From contig NZ_JADYUM010000003.1 in NCBI RefSeq assembly GCF_021531815.1, positions 140,062 to 204,061 on the forward strand: a stretch of 64,000 nucleotides of DNA, written 5' to 3'. The position numbers and the translations under genes were made by a program. Every line of letters begins with the position of its first letter. Position 1 is the stretch's first letter. Positions 16,899-25,960 of the stretch are shown in pieces. The notes beneath the pieces are model-generated. The model did not search any database, was not told where the DNA came from, and worked only from the letters and a program-made list of their open reading frames with translations. The DNA is from Pseudoflavonifractor phocaeensis (GTDB taxonomy: Bacteria > Bacillota > Clostridia > Oscillospirales > Oscillospiraceae).

Positions 16899-18467
16899 AT
16901 GAAGAAACTACTGTCCGCCGCGCTCTCCGCAGCGCTGGCCGCCTCCCTTCTGGCGGGCTGCGCCGCCAGCGCCGCCGGAAATGACGCCGCCGCCCAGTCC
17001 AGCGGCGCCGCCGCCGTCACCCCCCTCGCCTCCGCCACCGAGACTCTGAAAGCGCCGAAATATGTATTCCTGTTCATCGGCGACGGCATGAGCTACCCCC
17101 AGTTCCAGGCCGCCTCCGACTATCTGGGCGCCATGGCCGACAGCGACTACATGCAGGCGGAGCCCAGTCTGGACGACAACCAGGGTGCCGTTCTGGATGG
17201 TCCTGTAGCCCTGAACTTCATGAACTTTGAAGTGGCCGGCTCCGCCGTCACCTACGACTCCAACTCCTTCGCTCCTGACTCCGCCTCCACCGCCACCTCC
17301 ATCGCCACCGGACACAAGACCTACTCCGGCTCCATCAACGTGGACGAGACTGCCACCAAGACCTATGAGACTATCACTGAGAAGGTCCATGAACAGCTGG
17401 GCATGAAGGTGGGCATCATCTCCTCCGTCAACCTGAACCACGCCACCCCCGCCGCCTTCTACGCCCACCAGGCCAGCCGCTCCAGCTACTATGACATCGG
17501 TCTGGAGCTCATCGACTCCGGCTTTGAGTACTTTGCCGGCGGCGGCCTGCTGAAGCCCGACGGCCACGACAAGGAAAACCCCTCCGAGAACCTGTATGAG
17601 CTGGCCGCAAAGGCGGGCTATAACGTGGTCAATACCCAGGCTGAGGCGGAGCAGGTCACCGGCGGCCCCGTCATCATCATCGACGAGCATCTGGCTGACG
17701 CTGACGCCATGGCCTATGAACTGGACCGCACCGATGATATGTGGGCTTTGGCCGATTACGTGGAAAAGGGCATCCAGGTCCTGGACAACGAAAATGGCTT
17801 CTTTATGATGTGCGAGGGCGGCAAGGTGGACTGGGCCTGCCACGCCAACGACGCCGCCTCCACCATCCACGACACCCTGGCGCTGGCCGACGCCGTCCAG
17901 GTGGCGGTGGACTTCGCCAAGGACCACGCCGACGAGACCCTGATCCTGGTCACCGGCGACCATGAGACCGGCGGTCTGACCATCGGCTTCGCGGGTACCG
18001 ACTACGACACCTACCTCTCCCTGCTCAGCAGCCAGAAGATCTCCTTCGCCAAGTACGACAGCGACTATGTCTCCGCCTATAAGACGGGCAAGACCTCCTT
18101 TGAAGACGTGCTCAAGGACATCGAAAACCTGTTCGGCCTGAAGGCCCAGGGCGAGGAGGGCGACAAGCTGGTCCTTACCGACTACGAGAAATCTCTGCTG
18201 AAAACCGCCTATGAGAAGAGCGTCAACGAGAAAGACACCGGCATGGCCCAGCAGCAGGAGTATGTGGCCTATGGCACCTACGAGCCCCTGACCGTCACCA
18301 TCACCCACATTCTCAACAACAAGTCCGGCGTCTCCTTCACCTCCTACAGCCACACCGGCCTGCCTGTGGGCGTCTTCGCCGATGGCGTCAACGCCCAGGA
18401 GTTTAAGGGATATTTCGACAACACCGAAATCTATCACAAGCTGGCCAACATGCTGAACGTCAAGTAA
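16899..18467 (+). CDS. Alkaline phosphatase, lipoprotein
   Basis: The 522-residue protein starts with a lipoprotein signal peptide; the lipobox LAGC puts the acylated Cys at 21, so it is anchored outside the membrane. The alkaline phosphatase fold follows: FIGDGMS (Asp62, metal), DSASTATSIATGHKT with the nucleophilic Ser (~129), and GDHETGG (~354) for metal binding. It hydrolyses phosphomonoesters at the cell surface. AGGAGGA at 16884-16890 selects ATG 16899 over an upstream ATG at 16851. No Pho-box was identified. It may be cotranscribed with the YibE/F gene through repeat C, but a hairpin follows it. Confidence 0.93.
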   Translation: MKKLLSAALSAALAASLLAGCAASAAGNDAAAQSSGAAAVTPLASATETLKAPKYVFLFIGDGMSYPQFQAASDYLGAMADSDYMQAEPSLDDNQGAVLDGPVALNFMNFEVAGSAVTYDSNSFAPDSASTATSIATGHKTYSGSINVDETATKTYETITEKVHEQLGMKVGIISSVNLNHATPAAFYAHQASRSSYYDIGLELIDSGFEYFAGGGLLKPDGHDKENPSENLYELAAKAGYNVVNTQAEAEQVTGGPVIIIDEHLADADAMAYELDRTDDMWALADYVEKGIQVLDNENGFFMMCEGGKVDWACHANDAASTIHDTLALADAVQVAVDFAKDHADETLILVTGDHETGGLTIGFAGTDYDTYLSLLSSQKISFAKYDSDYVSAYKTGKTSFEDVLKDIENLFGLKAQGEEGDKLVLTDYEKSLLKTAYEKSVNEKDTGMAQQQEYVAYGTYEPLTVTITHILNNKSGVSFTSYSHTGLPVGVFADGVNAQEFKGYFDNTEIYHKLANMLNVK

Positions 18468-18484
18468 AACCACTTCCCTGCTCC

Positions 18485-18528
18485 CGCGTAAAAGCCCGCT
18501 CCCGCGCACTGCGGGGCGGGCTTACGCG
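18485..18528 (+). terminator. Hairpin after alkaline phosphatase
   Basis: GCGTAA-AAGCCCGC and GCGGGCTTACGC arms pair around a GC-rich centre. There is no T-run, and repeat element C begins immediately after, so termination efficiency is uncertain. Confidence 0.4.
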
Positions 18529-18529
18529 G

Positions 18530-19037
18530 TAAATTTTGGTTTATTGACCAGCAAGTCTATGCTCTGCAGGACCAACCGGTGCGGTTTTCTGCTGAATCAA
18601 GCTACATGCAATGGACGGACCAGTGCGGCCAAGTACCACGCCTCACAGCTGTGAAACCCAGGCGCAGGATTCAGCGGCTGTTCCAATCCGGTTTTCCCTG
18701 ACCCAGGGCCGAAGGCCCGGAAGGCGGGGCCGCAAAACCAGGGAATGTGCGCCGGACGTGAGGCAGGCTTTTTTGTAGGACGCCCCTTGGGGGCCGGGGC
18801 CGAAGCCCCGGAGATTTTTTGGGTACTTTTGTATCTCTACAAAAGTACCTCGCCCGAGGGCGAAACATCCTTATCTCCCGTCCCGCCCGCAGGCGAGATT
18901 TTCAATTCTCTACTATTCGGCGGCCCCAAGGGTCCGCCTTACCTGAACGCAGAATAACGTCCGTCAAAGGCAAGGGCAGAGCCCTTGCCCTACATCATAT
19001 CAGTTTCCGCTTCCATGGGCTGCGAAGCCAGAATTTG
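18530..19037 (-). repeat. Dispersed structured element, copy C (inverted)
   Basis: About 508 bp, the reverse complement of copies A and B, between alkaline phosphatase and the YibE/F gene. The element's right end is at 18530 (TAAATTTTGGTTTATTG) and its left end at 19037. H2 (GGTACTTTTGTA arm, perfect) is near 18830, H3 with a UUCG loop on the minus strand is near 18800, H1 near 18980. Compared with A it carries extra sequence between about 18895 and 18960. Confidence 0.85.
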
Positions 19038-19071
19038 TATTTTCCATCTCGATGCAAAGGAATCATACGCC

Positions 19072-20211
19072 ATGAAACAGATCCTCTCCTCCTCCGCTGC
19101 CTCCACCCGCGCTCCTGTTTTGGTCTGTCTGCTGCTCACGCTGGTCCTGCTGTTTCTCCCCACCGGCTTTGAGGACAAGGAGGTCTTTCAGGAATCAGAC
19201 ATCCGGCCCGCACTGGTGCTGTCCACCGACGAATCTTCTGTCGTGGACACCGGCCTCATCCGTTCCGGGGAACAGCGCTGCCAGCTGAAAATTCTCGGCG
19301 GGCCTTTTCAAGGCCAGACTGCCGAGGGCAAGAACATCCTCAACGGCTCTCTGGAGCAGGACAAGCTCTTTGCCGCCGGGGACAAGGCCCTGGTCCGCAT
19401 CAACTACGACGGGGAGCAAATTCTCAACATCTCCATGATCGACCACTATAGAATGCCCTGGGAGCTTCTCCTGGCCGGGATGTTTGTCCTTCTTCTGCTG
19501 CTGTTCGCCGGCTGGGCGGGCCTGCGGGCGGTGCTGTCCTTCGCTCTGACAGTGCTGATGATCTGGAAGCTGCTGATTCCCCTGTATTTAAAAGGCTGGG
19601 ACCCTGTCTGGGTGGGGCTTGCCATCACCCTGGCCCTCACGGTCCTGATCATCGCCCTGGTCTACGGCTTCGACCGCCGGTGCGCCGCCGCCGTCTCCGG
19701 CTCCTTTTTAGGCATTCTGGTCACCTGTGTCCTGGGTATTTTGTTCACCAACCTGTTCAAGCTCCATGGGGCGGTGATGGCCTACTCGGAGAGCCTGCTC
19801 TATGCCGGGTATCAACACCTCAATCTGACCCAGATCTTCATGGCCTCTGTCTTCATCGGCGCCTCGGGGGCCATCATGGACCTGTCGGTGGACATCACCT
19901 CCGCCGTCCGCGAGGTGGTGGAGAAACGGCCTGACCTGACTTGGTGGGAGGCCGCCCGCTCCGGGATGAACGTAGGCCGGGCCGCCATGGGCACCATGAC
20001 CACCACCCTCCTCTTTGCCTACTCCGGGGGGTATGCGGCCCTGCTCATGGTGTTCATGGCCCAGGGCACCCCCCTGTCCAACATCTTTAACTACAAATAT
20101 GTGGCCGCCGAGATCATCCACACCGTCATCGGCTCCTTCGGGCTAGTCACCGTGGCCCCCTTCACCGCCCTGTGCGCCGGATTGTTTCTCACCAAACAGC
20201 CACAGAGATGA
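19072..20211 (+). CDS. YibE/F family multi-pass membrane protein
   Basis: The 379-residue protein has one N-terminal hydrophobic segment (~17-33), an extracytoplasmic domain of about 90 residues, then seven or so transmembrane helices. The family signature region includes YSESLLYAGYQHLNLTQIF, ASGAIMDLSVDITSA and GTMTTTLLFAYSGGYAALL. The function of YibE/F proteins is not established. I start at ATG 19072 (AAAGGAA at 19056-19062); the upstream extension lies inside repeat C. Confidence 0.88.
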   Translation: MKQILSSSAASTRAPVLVCLLLTLVLLFLPTGFEDKEVFQESDIRPALVLSTDESSVVDTGLIRSGEQRCQLKILGGPFQGQTAEGKNILNGSLEQDKLFAAGDKALVRINYDGEQILNISMIDHYRMPWELLLAGMFVLLLLLFAGWAGLRAVLSFALTVLMIWKLLIPLYLKGWDPVWVGLAITLALTVLIIALVYGFDRRCAAAVSGSFLGILVTCVLGILFTNLFKLHGAVMAYSESLLYAGYQHLNLTQIFMASVFIGASGAIMDLSVDITSAVREVVEKRPDLTWWEAARSGMNVGRAAMGTMTTTLLFAYSGGYAALLMVFMAQGTPLSNIFNYKYVAAEIIHTVIGSFGLVTVAPFTALCAGLFLTKQPQR

Positions 20212-20223
20212 TCCCCGGACATA

Positions 20224-20258
20224 AAAAACTGGCAGACCGGAACGGTCTGCCAGTTTTT
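20224..20258. terminator. Bidirectional terminator, YibE/F gene and aminopeptidase
   Basis: A perfect 15-bp stem (20224-20238 with 20244-20258), flanked by A5 and T5, between convergent genes. Confidence 0.9.
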
Positions 20259-20261
20259 CTC

Positions 20262-21674
20262 TTATACCGCCTCAAAGACGGCCTTCATTCCCTTGAAGGT
20301 CATATAGCAGTCCAGCTTGGACACCGTCTCGAAGGGGGCGTGCATGGACAGGACGGGGACCCCCGCGTCCAGGGTATCGATGTCCCGCTCCGCCATGTAG
20401 ACGGCCACGGTACCGCCGCCGCCGGCATCCACCTTGCCCAGCTCAGCCATCTGCCAGACCACGTTGGCGTTGTCCAGCACCCGGCGGACATAGGCCACCA
20501 GCTCTGCGGAGGCGTCAGAGGCCCCGGACTTGCCCCGGGCCCCGGTGTACTTGCACAGGCCCATGCCGTAGTTGATGAAGGCGCTGTTACGCTTTTCATA
20601 GACCTCGGCGAAATTGGGGTCGTAAGCCGCCGTCACGTCGGCGGACAGGCAGAAGGACTGCTCATAGCAGGCCCGGGGCAGCACGCCCTGGCCCGCGCAC
20701 AGGTCGGCCATGAAGGTGTCGAAGGCGGCGGACTTCATACCGGACACGCCCTCGGAGCCGATCTCCTCCTTGTCGGCCAGCATACACACGGCGGTGCGCT
20801 CGGGCATGCCCAGCTGCAGCAGAGCGGCCAGGGCGGCGTAGGCGCACACCCGGTCATCGTGGCCGTAGGCGCCGATGAGGGAGCGGTCAAAGCCGATGTC
20901 GCAGGCGGAGAAGGCGGGGACGGCGGACAGCTCGGCGGAGATAAAGTCCTCCTCCACGATGCCGTACTTTCGGTTCAGCAGCTCCAGAACGGCGATCTTC
21001 ACCCGGTCGCTGCCCTCGTCATCGGCCAGGGGGCGGCTGCCCACCAGAATGTTCAGGTTCTCGGCGGGAATGGCCTCGCCCAGAGGCTTCTTGGACTGCT
21101 CCGCGCCCAAGTGGGGCAGCAGGTCGTCGATGGTAAACAGGGGGTCGCCCTCCCCGTTGCCCACGGACACCCGAACTACCTGGCCGCTCTTCAGGGCCAC
21201 CACGCCGTGAAGCTCCAGGGGGATGGTCACCCACTGGTACTTGCGCAGGCCGCCGTAGTAGTGGGTCTTGAGGAAGGCCATCTCGTCGGCCTCGTACAGG
21301 GGATTCTGCTTCAGGTCCAGCCGGGGGGAGTCGATGTGGGCCGCGCCGATGTTGACGCCCTGGTCCAGGCCTTTCCGGCCCATGACCGCCAGCATGATGG
21401 CCTTGCCCCGGTTGGCCCGGTACACCTTATCGCCGGGCTTCAGCTCCATGCCCCGGGTATAGGGGCGGAAGCCCGCCGCCTCGGCCAGGGCGATGGTGCG
21501 GTCCACGCACTCCCGCTCGGTCTTGCCCGCGTCCAGGAACTGCTTGTAGCCGGTGCAGTAGTCCTCCATGGCCTCCAGCTCTCCGGGCAGCAGCCGGTCG
21601 TAGCCGTTCTTCTTTTCGTAGGCCAGGGCTTTACGAAGCTGCTCGCCCCGGGTGGGTTCCTTAAATTCGTCCAT
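20262..21674 (-). CDS. M18 family zinc aminopeptidase
   Basis: The 470-residue cytoplasmic enzyme matches family M18 (aspartyl aminopeptidase-like). Metal and catalytic motifs are visible: AAHIDSPRLDLK (~111), YGHDDRVCAY (~271), CMLADKEEIGSEG (~301; the Glu-Glu pair) and SMHAPFE (~445). Such enzymes remove N-terminal residues, often acidic ones, from peptides. It is followed after 73 bp by the coaE stop region and is probably its own unit at the 3' end of this minus-strand block. Confidence 0.93.
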   Translation of the reverse strand: MDEFKEPTRGEQLRKALAYEKKNGYDRLLPGELEAMEDYCTGYKQFLDAGKTERECVDRTIALAEAAGFRPYTRGMELKPGDKVYRANRGKAIMLAVMGRKGLDQGVNIGAAHIDSPRLDLKQNPLYEADEMAFLKTHYYGGLRKYQWVTIPLELHGVVALKSGQVVRVSVGNGEGDPLFTIDDLLPHLGAEQSKKPLGEAIPAENLNILVGSRPLADDEGSDRVKIAVLELLNRKYGIVEEDFISAELSAVPAFSACDIGFDRSLIGAYGHDDRVCAYAALAALLQLGMPERTAVCMLADKEEIGSEGVSGMKSAAFDTFMADLCAGQGVLPRACYEQSFCLSADVTAAYDPNFAEVYEKRNSAFINYGMGLCKYTGARGKSGASDASAELVAYVRRVLDNANVVWQMAELGKVDAGGGGTVAVYMAERDIDTLDAGVPVLSMHAPFETVSKLDCYMTFKGMKAVFEAV

Positions 21675-21747
21675 TGAAAAAACCTCCTTGCAAGAAATAT
21701 AAATGGGTCAATCGATCGGTCCGGCCAGCGGCCGGCTGTCATTTTCT

Positions 21748-22347
21748 TCACCGTTCATCCAAAATCTTCTCAAACAGCGCTCGGGCCCGGGCGGCGAACT
21801 TCTCCGGGGCGGCGCAGTCGTTGACCAGAGTATAGCCGCACTTGCCCACATAGTATTCGTCCCGCTGCTGGGCGGCCACCCGGGACCGGGCATAGTCCTC
21901 TGAAATACCCTCCCGGGCCATGATGCGGCGAATCCGCACCTCCGGCGGGGCAGTGATGGCCAGCGTGGCGGAACACAACTCGGCCAATCCGCTTTCAAAC
22001 AGCCGGATGGCGTCGATGGCGGCGGCGGGACGGCCCGCCCGCTCCGCCTGTTCCAGCCGTCCCCGGATCTCCGCCGTGATGTACCGGTTGGCGATGGCGT
22101 TCAGGTCGGCCATGGCGGCGGGGTCAGCGAAGACAATGGTCCCCAGCTTTTTCCGGTCGAAATGACCCAGGCCGTCGATGAGGGGGCCGAAGCGGTCCTC
22201 CAGCTCATCCCGTAAAGTATGATCACTTGCCAGCAGCTCATGGTACACGGCGTCAGCGTCGATGATGGCGCCCCCCAGTTTCTCCAGCTCATTCAGGGCC
22301 GTGGTCTTCCCCGCCCCGGTGGGTCCGGTGATACCGATAATAGTCAT
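21748..22347 (-). CDS. coaE: Dephospho-CoA kinase
   Basis: The 199-residue P-loop kinase performs the last step of coenzyme A synthesis. GITGPTGAGKTT (5-16) is the Walker A loop; DADAVYHELL and the LID region follow. GAGG precedes ATG 22347. A longer frame overlapping tsaC is rejected because the tsaC stop is at 22379 and the shorter start has the ribosome binding site. Confidence 0.93.
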   Translation of the reverse strand: MTIIGITGPTGAGKTTALNELEKLGGAIIDADAVYHELLASDHTLRDELEDRFGPLIDGLGHFDRKKLGTIVFADPAAMADLNAIANRYITAEIRGRLEQAERAGRPAAAIDAIRLFESGLAELCSATLAITAPPEVRIRRIMAREGISEDYARSRVAAQQRDEYYVGKCGYTLVNDCAAPEKFAARARALFEKILDER

Positions 22348-22378
22348 AACAGCCTCACTTCCGATCCGCCTTTCCCGC

Positions 22379-23404
22379 TCAGACTTCAATAATATGGAAT
22401 CCCGCCGCCTTATTCAGCCGGTTGGCGATGGCCAGTCCAATGCCCGAGGCATCAGGGCACTGAGCCCAGATGGCGGGGACGTCGGTATGGTCGAAGGAGC
22501 GCAGGGCATCGAAAATGTGCCGGGCCTGCTCCTCCTTGTCCCCGGCGGGCCCCAGGTCCATGACCGGCCTCGTCCCGGCACGGCCTGAGAACAGGGACGT
22601 GTACTCGTCAAAGCAGATGATCCCATCTTCAGGAGCGGCATGGGCGGCGATGTAAGCGGCGCTCCTGGCCGGGTCCCCCGCCACCACCGTCACCGGGGCT
22701 TTGGGGGCGTAGTGGCGGTATTTCATGCCGGGAGCCCTGGGCTTCTCCCCCGCTCCCATCAGCCGGGTCACCGCCGGGTCCACCGCCACCTCGCCCAGCA
22801 CGGAGCGCAGTTGCTCCAGGGTGATCCCCCCGGGCCGCAGCAGCCGGGGCGGCGTGCAGGTCAGGTCGATGATGGTGGACTCCACCCCCACGGCGCAGGG
22901 ACCGCCGTCCACGATGGCGTCGATCTTGCCATCCATGTCCTCCAGCATATGCTGGGCGGTGGTGGGGCTGGGCCGGCCCGAAGTATTTCCCGAAGGAGCC
23001 GCCACCGGCACGTCCGCCAGGCGGATGATCTCCCGGCAGACCGGATGGGCGGGGCAGCGCATCCCCACCGTCTCCAGCCCTGCGGTGACCACATCGGGCA
23101 CCACCGCCTTCCGGGGCAGGATCATGGTCATGGGCCCGGGCCAGAAGCGCTCCGCCAGAGTCCATGCCGCCGCCGGGATTTTTTCGCAGTACCGCTCCAG
23201 CCAGGAGGCCTCCGGGATGTGCAGGATCAGGGGATTGTCCTGGGGGCGGCCCTTGGCCTCAAAAATATGGGCCACCGCCTGGGCGTCCAGCCCGTTGGCT
23301 CCCAGTCCGTACACGGTCTCCGTGGGGATGCCCACCAGGCCGCCCGCCCGCAGAATGGCGGCCGCCTGTTCCGTATCTCGTTTTGTCAGCTGCTTTGTCT
23401 CCAT
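22379..23404 (-). CDS. tsaC: L-threonylcarbamoyladenylate synthase, Sua5 type
   Basis: The 341-residue protein has the YrdC domain (~1-200; IPTETVYGLGANG, KGRPQDNPLILHI and SANxSG-equivalent APSGNTSGRPSPT) plus the C-terminal Sua5 domain (~225-341). It condenses threonine, bicarbonate and ATP to the precursor used for the t6A tRNA modification. Its partner tsaB lies in this window at 33089-33826. GGAG precedes the ATG. Confidence 0.96.
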   Translation of the reverse strand: METKQLTKRDTEQAAAILRAGGLVGIPTETVYGLGANGLDAQAVAHIFEAKGRPQDNPLILHIPEASWLERYCEKIPAAAWTLAERFWPGPMTMILPRKAVVPDVVTAGLETVGMRCPAHPVCREIIRLADVPVAAPSGNTSGRPSPTTAQHMLEDMDGKIDAIVDGGPCAVGVESTIIDLTCTPPRLLRPGGITLEQLRSVLGEVAVDPAVTRLMGAGEKPRAPGMKYRHYAPKAPVTVVAGDPARSAAYIAAHAAPEDGIICFDEYTSLFSGRAGTRPVMDLGPAGDKEEQARHIFDALRSFDHTDVPAIWAQCPDASGIGLAIANRLNKAAGFHIIEV

Positions 23405-23431
23405 ATTGCCAGCTCCAAACCTTGGTTTTGT

Positions 23432-23857
23432 CTACGCCAAACGCATCGGGGTGTAACGGATCCCGTCCTCCACCTGTTCTTCCGCCGTGGGAACAAAACC
23501 CAGGCGGCGGTAAATCTCCACCGCGTATGGGGAGGAGTGTACCGTCATGGGCCGTCCCGCCCGGGCGGCGGCATATTGGAACAGGGCCCGGCCTATCCCG
23601 TGGCCCTGGACCTCTTCCCGGACAAAAAACAGAGAGATGTGATTGCCCCGCAGGGCCAGGACACCCGCCAGGCGGCCATCCGTATAGGTGCCATAGGTGA
23701 CAAGTGTTTTCACTTGCTCCATGTTCTAAATATAGGTCTGAAAGGTCTCCACGCCCTGGGCGCTGTACTCCGGCGCTTCAAAGCGCTGAAAGACAGCCCA
23801 GACCAGTTCCATGGCCCCGGGCAGGTCCTGTTCCTCCAGCTTTCTGACGTGAATCAT
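23432..23857 (-). pseudogene. GNAT N-acetyltransferase interrupted by an in-frame TAG
   Basis: One reading frame of 142 codons begins MIHVRKLEEQDLPG at 23857 and continues past a single TAG at 23728-23726 into MEQVKTLVTYGTY and the acetyl-CoA binding stretch VQGHGIGRALFQYA, then SSPYAVEIYRRLGF. Without the stop this is a complete small GNAT. The ATGA overlap with the upstream HAD gene is intact. The likely ancestral codon is a Tyr codon (one base from TAG). It could be a recent pseudogene, a sequencing error, or two fragments made by termination and reinitiation at the ATG at 23722. Confidence 0.75.
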
Positions 23858-24507
23858 GCTAAAATCAACTCCGCCAGCTGGGCCGGGTCCTCCACAATGT
23901 AGTCGGCTCCCTCGGCCTCCAGTTCCTGCCGGGTGCGGAAGCCCCACAGAACCCCGCAGCCGGTGAGGCCGCCGTTTTTGGCCGTTTGAATGTCCACATT
24001 GCTGTCCCCCACGAAGAGGGTCTTCTCTGGGACAGCGCCCATCCGCTCCATCAGCTTGCGGAGCAGGGTGGGGTCCGGCTTGGTGGGCAGGCCATGCAGG
24101 GCCCCCTGGACCATGGGGAACACCCCGGGGTAGTACCGCTCCACAATGGGTCCGGCGGCCCCGTCGGGCTTGTTGGTCAGCACCGCCATAGACACCCCCG
24201 CCTCCTTGAGGCGGGCCAGGGCCTGGGGCATCCCGGCGTAAACAGTGGTTTTATCCGCCTTGTGGGCGGTATACCGGAAGGTAAACTCTTCCATGAGCTG
24301 TGCCCGCAGTTGGGGCGTCAACTCCACATCTTTGGGCGCCACCCGCTCCAGGAGCTTGGGTGCGCCGTTGCCCACAAAGTTCTTGTAGGCCTCCACCGGG
24401 TGGGTGGGCCAGCCGTGCTGCTGACACACCCAGTTGGTGGCCGCCGCCAGATCCTCCAGGGTGTCCAGCAGGGTTCCGTCCAGGTCAAATATTACATAAT
24501 TGTACAT
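23854..24507 (-). CDS. HAD-family phosphatase, phosphoglycolate phosphatase-like
   Basis: The 217-residue protein has DLDGTLLDT (nucleophile Asp8, acid/base Asp10), a four-helix cap, VLTNKPDG (motif II Thr), the motif III Lys in LPTKPDPTLL and GDSNVDIQTAKNGG (motif IV, ~167). It resembles Gph/PpaX phosphatases; the physiological substrate is not evident. It shares an ATGA overlap with the acetyltransferase frame. GGAGGC precedes the ATG. Confidence 0.92.
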   Translation of the reverse strand: MYNYVIFDLDGTLLDTLEDLAAATNWVCQQHGWPTHPVEAYKNFVGNGAPKLLERVAPKDVELTPQLRAQLMEEFTFRYTAHKADKTTVYAGMPQALARLKEAGVSMAVLTNKPDGAAGPIVERYYPGVFPMVQGALHGLPTKPDPTLLRKLMERMGAVPEKTLFVGDSNVDIQTAKNGGLTGCGVLWGFRTRQELEAEGADYIVEDPAQLAELILA

Positions 24508-24540
24508 GGTTTTGCCTCCAAAGGGCTGTTTTGAAGCCCT

Positions 24541-24798
24541 TTACTCGTAAATGCCGATCTCCATGCCGCCGATCTCCACCAGGGTATCCCGGGCAAAACC
24601 GGAGCGCTGAAGGTAGGCCTTCACCGCCATCTGGGCGTACTTGGGGTTGATGTTCTCGTCCTCCAGGTCCAGGTCCAGGCGGTTGTCCTCGCCGCCGCAG
24701 ACCGCGCCGTGGTCGTCCAGTACCTCGTTCAGCTCGCCCACCACATCGGCCAGGGTCTTACCCTCGGGGAGAGAATTGTAATGAATAAACAGGTCCAT
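24541..24798 (-). CDS. Small acidic protein of unknown function, 85 aa
   Basis: The protein begins MDLFIHYNSLPEGKTLADVV and contains an Asp/Glu-rich centre (GGEDNRLDLDLEDENINP). No signal or membrane segment. AAGGAG precedes the ATG. It sits between prfA and the HAD phosphatase on the same strand, with a short hairpin (AAAGGGCT/AGCCCTTT arms, 24519-24541) after it. I do not recognise the family. Confidence 0.75.
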   Translation of the reverse strand: MDLFIHYNSLPEGKTLADVVGELNEVLDDHGAVCGGEDNRLDLDLEDENINPKYAQMAVKAYLQRSGFARDTLVEIGGMEIGIYE

Positions 24799-24857
24799 GG
24801 TTCAAACTCCTTACCTTCTTGTTTCGGGGCCTCCGCCCCGGCTGTCTCAGTGTTCCC

Positions 24858-25916
24858 TCAAGACTGCTCCTTGAGTCGTTCCGCCTGATCGTTGGCCGCC
24901 AGGGCGTCAATGATCTCATCCAGGTCGCCGTCCATGACGCTGTCGATCTTGTACAGGGTCAGGCCGATGCGGTGGTCGGTGACCCGGCCCTGTGGGAAAT
25001 TATAGGTTCGGATACGCTCGTTCCGCATGCCGGACCCCACCTGGCTGCGGCGCTGGGCGGTATATTCGTCCACGATCTTCTCCTGCTCCGCCTCGTACAG
25101 CCGGGAGGCCAGGATGCGCATGGCCTTGTCCCGGTTCTGGAACTGGCTGCGCTCCTGCTGGCACTCCACCACCGTCCCCGTGGGCTTGTGGATCAGCCGA
25201 ACGGCGGAGGACGTCTTGTTGACGTGCTGGCCGCCCGCCCCGGAGGACCGGAACACCTGCATCTCAATATCCGCCGGGTTCAGCTGGACGTCCGCCGTCT
25301 CCATCTCCGGCAGGACAGCCACCGTGGCGGTGGAGGTGTGGATCCGGCCGCCGGACTCGGTCTCAGGCACCCGCTGGACCCGGTGGACTCCGCTCTCATA
25401 CTTCAGACGGGACCAGGCGCCGTCTCCTTCTATTGTAAAGGAAATTTCCTTTATGCCACCTAACTCCGTTTCACTGGCGGAGTCCACTTCCGTCCGCCAG
25501 CCCCGGGACTCGGCGTACATGGAATACATGCGATACAGGGAGTGGGCAAAGAGGGCGGCCTCCTCCCCTCCGACCCCGGCCCGGACCTCCACAATGACGT
25601 TTTTGCCGTCGTTGGGGTCCTTGGGAAGCAGCAAAATTTGCAGTTCCCGCTCCAGCCGCGGCAGGTCCTCCAGGGCCTGCTGGTACTCCTCCTGGGCCAG
25701 GTCCTTCATCTCCGGATCGGAGAGCAGAGCTTGGGCCTGGTCCCGGGCTTCCAAGGTACGCTGGTAGGCATGGAAGGTCTCGGCCAGGGGTTGGAGCTCC
25801 GCCTGTTCCTTATTCAGTTTTGCCACCAGCGCCGGGTCGCCGTAGGTCTCCGGCGCCGCTAAACGGGCCTGGATCTGGCTATATCTGGCCTCAATGGCGG
25901 TGAGTTTGTCCAGCAT
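24858..25916 (-). CDS. prfA: Peptide chain release factor 1
   Basis: The 352-residue class I release factor carries the GGQ motif in SSGAGGQHVNKTSSAVRL (~228) that triggers peptidyl-tRNA hydrolysis, and a domain 2 containing RVQRVPETESGGRIHTSTATV, the type that reads UAA and UAG. AGGAGGT precedes the ATG. It follows the YdcF gene at 44 bp on the same strand. Confidence 0.98.
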   Translation of the reverse strand: MLDKLTAIEARYSQIQARLAAPETYGDPALVAKLNKEQAELQPLAETFHAYQRTLEARDQAQALLSDPEMKDLAQEEYQQALEDLPRLERELQILLLPKDPNDGKNVIVEVRAGVGGEEAALFAHSLYRMYSMYAESRGWRTEVDSASETELGGIKEISFTIEGDGAWSRLKYESGVHRVQRVPETESGGRIHTSTATVAVLPEMETADVQLNPADIEMQVFRSSGAGGQHVNKTSSAVRLIHKPTGTVVECQQERSQFQNRDKAMRILASRLYEAEQEKIVDEYTAQRRSQVGSGMRNERIRTYNFPQGRVTDHRIGLTLYKIDSVMDGDLDEIIDALAANDQAERLKEQS

Positions 25917-25960
25917 GGCGGACCTCCTGTGGTAGGAATCGTTGTATGGTACACTTTAGT

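Noticed and set aside
8520..18868. Recurring open frames in repeats A, B and C encoding peptides with DTKVPKK and GLRPR
   Set aside because: The peptides look conserved only because the DNA is a repeat. An A-run length difference in copy B shifts the frame, copy D does not preserve the peptide while it does preserve base pairing, and there is no consistent start or ribosome binding site.
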